64,000 bases of DNA, from the NCBI RefSeq assembly GCF_029504655.1, contig NZ_JAQFIL010000001.1, positions 3,291,001 to 3,355,000 on the forward strand, given 5' to 3'. The DNA is from Catalinimonas alkaloidigena. Its GTDB lineage: Bacteria; Bacteroidota; Bacteroidia; Cytophagales; Cyclobacteriaceae. The notes beneath the pieces are model-generated. The model was not told the DNA's origin. It was given only the letters and a program-made list of their open reading frames with translations, and did not search any database. Of this stretch, positions 57,589 through 64,000 are shown piece by piece (the first letter of the stretch is position 1; each line of letters starts with the position of its first letter). A program made the translations under genes and the position numbers.

Positions 57589-58230
57589 ATGGAGATAGAT
57601 CTGAAGCTCATCAAACAAGTCTTTCATATCAGCCATCCCGAGCTGCTAAGGGAGATACAGCATTATGGAAAGTGGCTTCCGTTTGCTCCCGGAGACACCA
57701 TCATTAACTATGGGAATTTTATCAAGACCGTTCCCCTCATCATTAGCGGTACTGTTAAGGTGATTAAGGAAGATGAAGAAGGTAAAGAGGTCTTTTTGTA
57801 TTACCTCAAAAGTGGCGAAACCTGCGCCATGTCACTAACCTGCTGTAGCACTTATCAGCCCAGCCAGATTAAAGCGATTGCGGAAGATACTACCGAACTG
57901 ATCGCTATTCCAGTGAATAAACATGAGGAATGGATGAACACCTATCGTGAGTGGAAAGAGCTGGTAGGAAGAACTTACTCCAACCGTTTTCAGGAGCTAC
58001 TCAATACCATCGAAAGTATTGCCTTTAAGCGTATGGATGAAAGACTGCTCAATTATCTGGAGAACAAGTTCTCTCAATTACAGACCAATATGATCAATGT
58101 AACCCATCAGGAAATAGCCAATGAACTGGGCACATCACGGGAAGTAGTTTCCCGACTTTTGAAGCAGTTAGAAAAGAACGGTAGAATCGTATTGGGTAGA
58201 AATAAAGTAATGCTCAAAGAAATAGTTTAG
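57589..58230 (+). CDS. Crp/Fnr family regulator with a three-cysteine cluster
   Basis: The 213-aa protein has a cyclic-nucleotide-binding-type jelly roll (residues about 20-115; WLPFAPGDTIINYGNFIKTVPLIISGTVKVIKEDEEG) and a winged-helix DNA-binding domain with recognition helix TSREVVSRLLKQLEKNG. The cAMP-pocket arginine-serine motif is not obvious. All of its cysteines, C79, C85 and C86, lie together in GETCAMSLTCCST, which suggests a thiol, persulfide or metal sensor rather than a cAMP receptor. It faces the sulfide operon divergently and precedes a thioredoxin. The N-terminal Fe-S cysteines of Fnr are absent. Confidence 0.9.
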   Translation: MEIDLKLIKQVFHISHPELLREIQHYGKWLPFAPGDTIINYGNFIKTVPLIISGTVKVIKEDEEGKEVFLYYLKSGETCAMSLTCCSTYQPSQIKAIAEDTTELIAIPVNKHEEWMNTYREWKELVGRTYSNRFQELLNTIESIAFKRMDERLLNYLENKFSQLQTNMINVTHQEIANELGTSREVVSRLLKQLEKNGRIVLGRNKVMLKEIV

Positions 58231-58295
58231 CCTATTACAAACAAAAATATATAAGATCAGCCTGATTCGTTTTTTTGTAAAATTTATTACCTGCT

Positions 58296-58338
58296 GTGAC
58301 AAAGGTCACTGACTATAGGCGTTTCAACAGTTATTTTG
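58296..58338 (+). promoter_or_regulatory. candidate Crp/Fnr operator and promoter of the thioredoxin gene
   Basis: GTGAC-AAAG-GTCAC (58296-58309) repeats the palindrome found before the regulator. Its centre is 28.5 bp upstream of TTATTTTG (58331-58338), a one-mismatch TAnnTTTG. The inferred start near 58345 places the operator at about -42, again a class II activation geometry. Confidence 0.6.
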
Positions 58339-58359
58339 TAGACAAAAATTGATGCTACT

Positions 58360-58677
58360 ATGAAAACGTCTATAAAATTCAAAGATCTGATACAGGGAGA
58401 GAAAGCTGTTTTGGTTGGTTTCTATGCCAGTTGGTGTGGTCCCTGCAAAATGATGCCACCCATTCTGAAGGAGGTGGCTTCCATGATGGGAGATCAGGAA
58501 AAAATCTTCAAAGTAATTGTGGAAAAGAATCCTAAAGCAGCAACTGACCTACGCATACAGGGAGTACCAACCCTCGTACTATTCCAGAAAGGTAAAATCC
58601 TCTGGCGGCAATCCGGTGTGGTACAGGCCCAGCAACTCGCCCAAATCATTAACACTCATCTGAAAAAAGTAGCTTAG
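58360..58677 (+). CDS. trx: thioredoxin
   Basis: This 105-aa protein is a single thioredoxin domain with active site SWCGPCK (C26 and C29), FKVIVEKNPKAATDLRIQGVPTLVLFQKGK with the cis-proline, and no signal peptide, so it is cytoplasmic. It is downstream of the Crp/Fnr gene by 129 bp and has its own predicted operator. In this context it may reduce persulfides or protein disulfides produced during sulfide oxidation; that role is inferred. Confidence 0.93.
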   Translation: MKTSIKFKDLIQGEKAVLVGFYASWCGPCKMMPPILKEVASMMGDQEKIFKVIVEKNPKAATDLRIQGVPTLVLFQKGKILWRQSGVVQAQQLAQIINTHLKKVA

Positions 58678-58793
58678 CAGGAAAATTTGATTCAAAACTC
58701 TTCAGACACAGAATTCATATAGTGCATACAATTGCATGCTTATGTTTACCCGTTGAAATCTTTGCTCTTCAATTTTAAGATCTCTCCCCTCTC

Positions 58794-58818
58794 GCTTCAG
58801 TGTTCCACTGAAGCTTTT
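58794..58818 (+). terminator. candidate terminator after the thioredoxin gene
   Basis: GCTTCAGTG (58794-58802) pairs perfectly with CACTGAAGC (58806-58814) with a 3-base loop and is followed by TTTT. It lies 8 bp before the left inverted repeat of the insertion sequence. Confidence 0.7.
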
Positions 58819-58883
58819 GAATACATGCAAGTTTAAAACCTATTCATGTCTTATAAAAGTTGTAAATTAGGTTGAAAAAAAAA

Positions 58884-58889
58884 GGGAGG
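58884..58889 (+). promoter_or_regulatory. strong Shine-Dalgarno before the transposase
   Basis: GGGAGG lies 7 bp before the transposase ATG at 58897. Strong Shine-Dalgarno sites are uncommon among the neighbouring Bacteroidota genes, and it supports the chosen start. Confidence 0.6.
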
Positions 58890-58896
58890 TAAACAG

Positions 58897-60246
58897 ATGG
58901 AAGAGAGTTGGGGCATGCAAGAGTTTATGGGAAGTGCAGTAGAAGATAAACGCGAGGCAAAGAGTTTGTCACTGATGGCTGATCGTCTTTTAGCTAACCC
59001 TGAGCTTTCCTTTAGTAGTGCAGTAGGAGAGAATTTCCGTAAATCAGCCTGGCGGATATTTTCCAAACAGGAAGTAGACGTCAGCTACGGCCACTATAGG
59101 CAAACGAGCAAGCGCTGTGCCGACCAGGATGTGGTTTTGGTGAGTCAGGATACAACAGACTTGAATTATGCCAGTCATGTCGCTACTGAAGGTCTGGGCG
59201 ACTTAGGCGGCAGTCATGTAAATCCAGGGCTTTGCCTGCATACGGCCATGGCTCTGAGTGAGCAGGGAACGGCTTTGGGCCTGGTAGGACAAAAGCTGTG
59301 GCCTCCCCAATCCACAGGACGTACAAAGCAGGTGCAGTTTTATCCTTTAGAAGAAAAAGAGAGTTATCGGTGGGTAGAAGCCCTACAGTGGGTGGATCAG
59401 CATTTAGCTAAAGCCAAGAAGGTGATCGTAATCTCCGACAGAGAATCTGATTTTTATGAGTACATGACTGCTCGCCGCTCCAAACATGTAGAATTACTCT
59501 TCAGGGCACATCATCTCAACCGAAAGGTGCATTATGAGCAAGAAAAGATGCTTCTTAAAGAAGTGGTTTTTCCCAATACTACTAAAGTAGAAGTTTACCT
59601 GCCCAGGACCAGCAAGAGAAAAGAGCGTAATGCTAAGCTGCAGGTAAGCTGGGGTAAGATCACATGCCCTGTCCCTACTTATAAAAAAGGAGAAGATATT
59701 GACTTATGGGTGGTAGTAGCTCAAGAAACACATACTCCGGCAGGAGAAGAACCGCGCAGCGAACCGCCTCTGCTATGGTATTTACTCACTACCATCAATA
59801 TAGAAGATCAAGCTGCTGCTTTGCTGATGATAGATTATTACCGGAAACGATGGGTGATTGAACGCTGGCATATGGTGCTGAAGAGTGGTATGCAGATAGA
59901 AAAGCTACAGTTTGATACTTTCACACGACTATCTCATGCCATTGCTATGCTCTGTATTGTAGCCTGGCAATTGATCTGGCTTAAGCATCTGGCAGCAGAA
60001 AGTGCCCAATTAGCTGCAGAGAAAATATTTGAACCGCTACAAATAGAAGTCTTAGAAAAGCATAGTGGCAGAAAAGAACTCAGTGTACAGCAGGCATTGA
60101 TCATCATCGCTGCCCTGGCCGGGTTTACGCCTACTAAAAAGCAGCCCTTCCCTGGAGAAAAAACCATGTGGAGAGGGTGGGCCATCTTCTCTCAACTCTG
60201 CCATGGATACCTTCTCGCTTCGCAGATAAATTATGAGACAGGATAA
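58897..60246 (+). CDS. IS4-family transposase (Tn5-like DDE)
   Basis: The 449-aa protein has the Tn5-like N-terminal helical domain (EDKREAKSLSLMADRLLANPELS...KSAWRIFSKQEVD). The DDE core follows: first aspartate in VLVSQDTTDLNYASH (about residue 86), second in KKVIVISDRESDFYEYM (about 183), and glutamate in the Y-R-K-R-W-x-I-E-x-W-H-x-x-L-K signature YYRKRWVIERWHMVLKSG (about 322). The frame is intact, so it may be active. It has inserted between the thioredoxin terminator and pta. Confidence 0.95.
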   Translation: MEESWGMQEFMGSAVEDKREAKSLSLMADRLLANPELSFSSAVGENFRKSAWRIFSKQEVDVSYGHYRQTSKRCADQDVVLVSQDTTDLNYASHVATEGLGDLGGSHVNPGLCLHTAMALSEQGTALGLVGQKLWPPQSTGRTKQVQFYPLEEKESYRWVEALQWVDQHLAKAKKVIVISDRESDFYEYMTARRSKHVELLFRAHHLNRKVHYEQEKMLLKEVVFPNTTKVEVYLPRTSKRKERNAKLQVSWGKITCPVPTYKKGEDIDLWVVVAQETHTPAGEEPRSEPPLLWYLLTTINIEDQAAALLMIDYYRKRWVIERWHMVLKSGMQIEKLQFDTFTRLSHAIAMLCIVAWQLIWLKHLAAESAQLAAEKIFEPLQIEVLEKHSGRKELSVQQALIIIAALAGFTPTKKQPFPGEKTMWRGWAIFSQLCHGYLLASQINYETG

Positions 60247-60273
60247 GGTTTAAAACTTGCGCTTATTATAAGC

Positions 60274-60295
60274 CTTAAGTTAAATTAAACTTAAG
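60274..60295. repeat. hairpin between the insertion sequence and pta
   Basis: CTTAAGTT (60274-60281) pairs with AACTTAAG (60288-60295), loop AAATTA. It lacks a T tract on either strand, so a terminator function for pta is uncertain. Confidence 0.5.
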
Positions 60296-60317
60296 TCAGT
60301 AAGGGTTTAACTGTATC

Positions 60318-62447
60318 CTATTTCACCTTCTCTTTCTCTTTAGTTGGCACGCTCATCTTTTGCGACTGTATCGCCGTAATGACGACCGTATTCACTATGT
60401 CTGCAACTGTACAGCCACGACTTAGGTCATTCACCGGCTTGCGTAAACCCTGCAGTATTGGACCAATGGCAAGTGCTCCGGTTTCTCTTTGTACCGCTTT
60501 ATAGGTATTATTTCCGGTGTTTAGATCGGGGAAGATCAGTACGCTGGCATTTCCGGCCACTTCAGAATCGGGCATCTTCTTAGTACCGACTTCTTTATCT
60601 ACCGCGGCATCGTATTGTATGGGACCTTCTACTTTCAGGTCAGGCCTTTTATCCTTCACAATTTTAGTAGCTTTTCTCACCTTCTCTACCTCTTCTCCCT
60701 TACCCGATTCACCGGATGAGTAAGACAGCATCGCTACTTTAGGTTCTATGTCAAAAGCCTGACTGGTATCTGCTGAGGATATCGCGATTTCCGCCAGCTG
60801 CTCCGCATTTGGGTTGGGATTTATCGCACAGTCGCCGTAGACCAATACCCTGTCTTCCAATGCCATGAAGAACACGGAAGAGACAATGGATACACCGGGC
60901 TTGGTTTTGATCAGTTGAAATGCCGGACGAATGGTGTGCTGGGTCGTGTGAGCGGCACCGGAAACCATGCCGTCGGCCAAACCCTCCAGCACCATCATGG
61001 TACCAAAGTAAGACACATCTACCAGGGCATCGCGGGCATTGTCACGCGTAGCGCCTTTGCTTTTTCTGATCTCTACATAACGGTCAATAAAGCCTTCCAG
61101 ATAATCAGATTCCGCCGGATTAATGATAGGCACCTGTTCAGTATCTATTCTGACACCGTGCCGGGCAATTTGATTTTTTACTTCTTCCGGTTTACCCAGG
61201 ATCGTCAGTTTAACAATATCCTGTTCAATCAGTATTTCTGCGGCTTTGAGTATGCGTTCATCATTACCTTCGGGCAAAACAATATGCTTCTTGGCATCTC
61301 TGGCTTTTTGTACCAGATTGTACTGAAACATTTTTGGCGTAATACCCCGGGCACGCACACTGCTGATCTTTTGCTGAAGCGCAGTTGTGTCCACATACTT
61401 TTCAAAAAGCTTCTTACTGATGGTGATTTTGGTATGATTATCCGGGGTGATGTAAGATGTCAGTGTACCTAGTTTAGCCACTGTATTGTATGTATTATAG
61501 CCTACCGAGAGAATGGGCACCAGGCTGGGAAGCCCATCCAGCAGTCTTTTGATAGACTCTTCGGGTAAGAGTTTGGTGGTCATCAGTATACCGCTGATGG
61601 GCGGGTAGTTCTGTGACTGATGGGCTTGCAGCGCACTTAAGATAATATCGCCACGATCTCCCGGTGTGATGACCAGGCAGTTTTCCGTAATGTGCGGAAG
61701 ATAGTTTTGCAATTGCATGGCCGCCACCGAGTAGCGATACGACTGCTTTTCCATCAGATCTTCTCCATATAGTACATCAGCGTCCAGATGCTCTGCCACT
61801 TCCCGAATGGTGGGGCTTTGCAATACTATATTTTCAGGAATCACCGATACCAGCAGCTCTTTGTCCTTGATAGTATTGCGAATCTCCAGCAAAAGTTCAT
61901 GCGCCAGGGCAGACCTCACACGGTTGATGATCACCCCCAGAATATCACACTCTTTGTCAGCGAACAATTCATAGGTAAGTCTTACCGGACTGATGACTTC
62001 CTCCAGTTCACGGTCCATATCCCCTCTTCCCAGTATCAATACCGGACAGCCCAGGTTTTTCGCTATATCCACATTGATGTCAAAATCAAAAGAGGAGCTT
62101 TCGTCGCTAAAGTCTGTACCCTCACAAAGCACAAAGTCACACTTTTTCTCCAGCGCTTTGTACTCTTCAATGACCTGGTTTAGCAGTTTGTTGTATTGTC
62201 CCTCCAGGATAAGATTTCTTGCTTCTTTGCGGGTAAAAGAAAAAGTCTCTTCGTACGAAATATCCAGGTTAAAGTGGCGAATAAGCAGGTCAATATTTTT
62301 ATCTCTACCGTTTCTTTTTCCGCTAATAACCGGACGAAATACACCCACCCTTTTGGTCTTGCGCAGCACCATTTCCATGATGCCCAGACATACCAGTGAT
62401 TTTCCACAATGCGCCTCTGAAGTTGCCAGATAAATTGAGCTTGCCAT
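60318..62447 (-). CDS. pta: phosphate acetyltransferase, long form
   Basis: Pta interconverts acetyl-CoA and acetyl phosphate, the partner step to AckA. The 709-aa protein has the long enterobacterial layout. A BioD-like P-loop domain (SIYLATSEAHCGKSLVCLGIME, about 1-210) and a central DRTGG domain (about 215-330) precede the catalytic PTA_PTB domain from about 375 (VQKARDAKKHIVLPEGNDERILKAAE). That domain contains VSGAAHTTQHTIRPAFQLIKTKPG, VYGDCAINPNPNAEQLAEIA and FPDLNTGNNTYKAVQR. The N-terminal domains are regulatory in E. coli. It is transcribed away from the GH109-like gene. Confidence 0.95.
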   Translation of the reverse strand: MASSIYLATSEAHCGKSLVCLGIMEMVLRKTKRVGVFRPVISGKRNGRDKNIDLLIRHFNLDISYEETFSFTRKEARNLILEGQYNKLLNQVIEEYKALEKKCDFVLCEGTDFSDESSSFDFDINVDIAKNLGCPVLILGRGDMDRELEEVISPVRLTYELFADKECDILGVIINRVRSALAHELLLEIRNTIKDKELLVSVIPENIVLQSPTIREVAEHLDADVLYGEDLMEKQSYRYSVAAMQLQNYLPHITENCLVITPGDRGDIILSALQAHQSQNYPPISGILMTTKLLPEESIKRLLDGLPSLVPILSVGYNTYNTVAKLGTLTSYITPDNHTKITISKKLFEKYVDTTALQQKISSVRARGITPKMFQYNLVQKARDAKKHIVLPEGNDERILKAAEILIEQDIVKLTILGKPEEVKNQIARHGVRIDTEQVPIINPAESDYLEGFIDRYVEIRKSKGATRDNARDALVDVSYFGTMMVLEGLADGMVSGAAHTTQHTIRPAFQLIKTKPGVSIVSSVFFMALEDRVLVYGDCAINPNPNAEQLAEIAISSADTSQAFDIEPKVAMLSYSSGESGKGEEVEKVRKATKIVKDKRPDLKVEGPIQYDAAVDKEVGTKKMPDSEVAGNASVLIFPDLNTGNNTYKAVQRETGALAIGPILQGLRKPVNDLSRGCTVADIVNTVVITAIQSQKMSVPTKEKEKVK

Positions 62448-62750
62448 ATTTATGTATAATAAAAAAACTTGTTAACTGTTGTAATAAAGCATTTTACTGA
62501 AAAGTGTTTAGCAATATGCCTCTTTGATGAATTACATTCCAAGCAAATATTTAGCGGTCTATAAATCAACTTTATGAAGATGGTTTTTTTAGTGGCTAAA
62601 TCAATACAATTCTGCATCAAAACTTTTTTTATAAAGTATATTTTCATCCTTAGGCATATACATATATCGCTTAAAAGTGCTTTTTAGGATGAGATTGATT
62701 AGATTGAAATATTTCACGATTACTTACAAGCTCCTAAACTTCAACATCTT
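62448..62750. other. 303-bp divergent intergenic region between pta and the GH109-like gene
   Basis: AT-rich sequence that must hold both promoters. No exact TTTG/TAnnTTTG pair was found on either strand, and no other feature is evident. Confidence 0.4.
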
Positions 62751-64000
62751 ATGTCAATCAAAAACAGAAGGGAATTTCTCAAACTATCTGCCCTGAGCAG
62801 TACATTTTTGGGCTTATCCCCAGCCACAGCATATACAAAGGATAACATCACAGAAAAGCTTAGGGCACTTACCGAAGCTAAAGCCTCAAGCGGCACATCG
62901 GTAATGGGACTTAAGGTAGCCCCCATTGAGCAGGTGAAAGTAGCGATCCTAGGATTGGGAAACCGAGGTACAGGCCATATCAGGCAGATGCAGGCAGTCT
63001 ACCCCAAAGCCAGGATTACAGCTATCTGTGATATCAGGGCGCAGCAGACGGATGCTGCCATGGCTTTTTTGAAAGAGCACAATCAAAAGCCTGAAGTCTT
63101 TACGGATACTGAAGATGCCTGGAAAGACATGGTCAAAAGGGATGACATTGACCTGGTACTAATCGCTACCCCCTGGGATCTGCATGTACCCATGTCCGTG
63201 TATGCCATGCAGCAGGGCAAGCATGTAGCGCTTGAAGTGCCTGCTGCCACCTCACTGGATGGCTGTTGGGCCTTGGTCAATACCGCTGAAGAAACTCAGC
63301 GCAACTGTATGATGCTGGAGAATGTGTGCTACGGTGATGAAGAACTCTGGATATTGAATATGGTATCTCAAGGGGTATTTGGAACGCTCACCTACGGAGA
63401 AGCGGCTTACATTCATAATCTGGCAGATAAACTGCTCAATAAAGACGCTTATTATCAGCAATGGAGAGGGCATCAGCACCTCAACAATGACGGAAACCTA
63501 TACCCTACCCATGGCCTGGGGCCGGTAGCACAATATATGGACATCGGCAGAGGCGACAGCTTTGCACATCTGGTATCCATGAGCAGTATACAGGAAGCAT
63601 TGCATGAAGAAAGCCTTACGCTGGAAAAAGACAATGTCTTCTACGAGCGTGATGATTTTGCTCACGGAGATATGAATAATTCCCTCATTAAAACCGCTAA
63701 AGGCAGAACCATTCTGGTACAGCATGATGTGGTAACGCCCCGTCCCTACAGCAGAATTAATGCCCTGGCAGGTACTAAAGCTTATCATGAAGGCTACCCC
63801 AGCCGACTGTCTATTAAAGGGGAAGGACATGAGTGGATATCAGAAGCCCGCTACAATGAGATGAGAGAACGCTACAAGCACCCGATCTGGAATAGCCTGA
63901 AAAGCGAAATAGAGAAAAATGGAGGGCATGGAGGTATGGATTTCCTCCAGACATACCGCCTGATAGATTGCCTGAACAAAGGGCTGCCCCTGGATATGGA
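62751..64000 (+). CDS. Gfo/Idh/MocA family protein, GH109-like, cut by the window end
   Basis: At least 416 codons are open from ATG 62751 to the end of the window. The product starts with a twin-arginine signal (MSIKNRREFLKLSALSSTFLGL), so it is probably exported folded with its NAD. The Rossmann motif VKVAILGLGNRGTGHIRQM is at about residues 63-81, and VLIATPWDLHVPM and KHVALEVPAATS follow the Gfo/Idh pattern. CMMLENVCYGDEELWILNMVSQGVFG, LYPTHGLGPVAQYMDIGRGD and HGGMDFLQTYRLIDCLNKGLPLDM are typical of GH109 NAD-dependent alpha-N-acetylgalactosaminidases. The substrate in this organism is not known. Confidence 0.88.
   Translation, partial: MSIKNRREFLKLSALSSTFLGLSPATAYTKDNITEKLRALTEAKASSGTSVMGLKVAPIEQVKVAILGLGNRGTGHIRQMQAVYPKARITAICDIRAQQTDAAMAFLKEHNQKPEVFTDTEDAWKDMVKRDDIDLVLIATPWDLHVPMSVYAMQQGKHVALEVPAATSLDGCWALVNTAEETQRNCMMLENVCYGDEELWILNMVSQGVFGTLTYGEAAYIHNLADKLLNKDAYYQQWRGHQHLNNDGNLYPTHGLGPVAQYMDIGRGDSFAHLVSMSSIQEALHEESLTLEKDNVFYERDDFAHGDMNNSLIKTAKGRTILVQHDVVTPRPYSRINALAGTKAYHEGYPSRLSIKGEGHEWISEARYNEMRERYKHPIWNSLKSEIEKNGGHGGMDFLQTYRLIDCLNKGLPLDM

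Larger units (their letters stand above)
58827..60260 (+). mobile_element. IS4-family insertion sequence, about 1.43 kb
   Basis: The transposase gene is flanked by imperfect inverted repeats. The left end reads GCAAGTTTAAAACCTATTC (58827-58845) and the complement of the right end reads GCAAGTTTTAAACCTTATC (60260-60242), 16 of 19 positions identical. No exact target duplication was recognised next to these ends, so the true termini may differ by a few bases or the duplication may have decayed. Confidence 0.75.

Noticed and set aside
58810..60280. Target-site duplication of the IS4 element
   Set aside because: Sequences flanking the inverted repeats (GAATACAT and GCTTATTA) are not direct repeats.
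60915..61472. 185-codon plus-strand frame antisense to pta
   Set aside because: Long but antisense to the catalytic PTA region; no signal, motif or ribosome-binding context.
61993..62433. 146-codon plus-strand frame antisense to pta
   Set aside because: Antisense to the conserved N-terminal domain of pta; Ser/Leu-rich translation with no recognisable domain.
1..64000. CRISPR arrays, tRNA or rRNA genes, prophage or classical defence systems
   Set aside because: No regularly spaced repeats, no tRNA-like arms with TTCGA loops, and no recognisable phage or nuclease/methylase defence gene were seen on either strand.

Overview
The window looks like a chromosomal segment from a member of the Bacteroidota, probably a marine or gliding Cytophagales-type bacterium. 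The evidence is three proteins ending in the gliding-motility/type IX secretion (T9SS) C-terminal sorting domain (CHU_C type), two PorP/SprF family outer-membrane proteins, a Bacteroidota-type SdhC-SdhA-SdhB complex, and candidate promoters of the Bacteroidota form (TTTG, about 20 bp, TAnnTTTG). Base composition is moderately AT-rich. No tRNA, rRNA or CRISPR array was seen.

Region 1 (1-11.6 kb) is branched-chain amino-acid biosynthesis: leuA (5'-truncated by the window edge), leuC, a class I methyltransferase, leuD and leuB, then ilvD-ilvB-ilvN-ilvC-ilvA. Between leuB and ilvD lies a textbook-like attenuator: a 22-codon leader peptide with a run of Ile/Leu/Val codons, protector and antiterminator pairings, and a perfect 10-bp terminator hairpin. 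Region 2 (11.6-20.2 kb) holds a secreted small protein, then miaB, a sigma-54 activator without a receiver domain, lptE, a TPR protein and secG, then a frameshifted conserved gene on the other strand and groES-groEL, which have a candidate sigma-54 promoter. Region 3 (20.2-23.7 kb) is sdhCAB on the minus strand with a well-matched promoter.

Region 4 (24-49.3 kb) is a surface-protein island. It has three large T9SS type-B cargo proteins (943, 1061 and 2808 aa; the last has about 20 tandem adhesin-like repeats), two PorP/SprF proteins (one fused to a SPOR-like tail), another outer-membrane barrel, and a decayed remnant of a further CHU_C gene. Housekeeping genes are interspersed: a DCC-family redox protein, fabD, a lipoprotein, an MpaB/Lcp-like oxygenase, PPK2 and a Tat-exported sugar isomerase-like protein.

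Region 5 (49.3-55.2 kb) is carbohydrate catabolism: periplasmic trehalase, a second Tat-exported TIM-barrel protein, acetate kinase, 2-dehydro-3-deoxygalactonokinase and KDPG/KDPGal aldolase. Region 6 (55.2-58.8 kb) is a compact sulfide-handling cluster: sulfide:quinone oxidoreductase, a DUF1641 partner and a frameshifted YgaP-like membrane protein, divergent from a cysteine-bearing Crp/Fnr regulator and a thioredoxin. Two near-identical GTGAC-N4-GTCAC palindromes sit at matched distances upstream of the inferred -7 elements of the divergent operon and of the thioredoxin gene. Region 7 (58.8-64 kb) has an IS4-family insertion sequence with visible inverted repeats, pta, and the start of a GH109-like Gfo/Idh/MocA protein that runs off the window.

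The most noteworthy signals are the ilv attenuator, the paired operators of the sulfide cluster, the PorP-SPOR fusion inside the adhesin island, the CHU_C relic, and two single-base frameshifts in otherwise intact genes.
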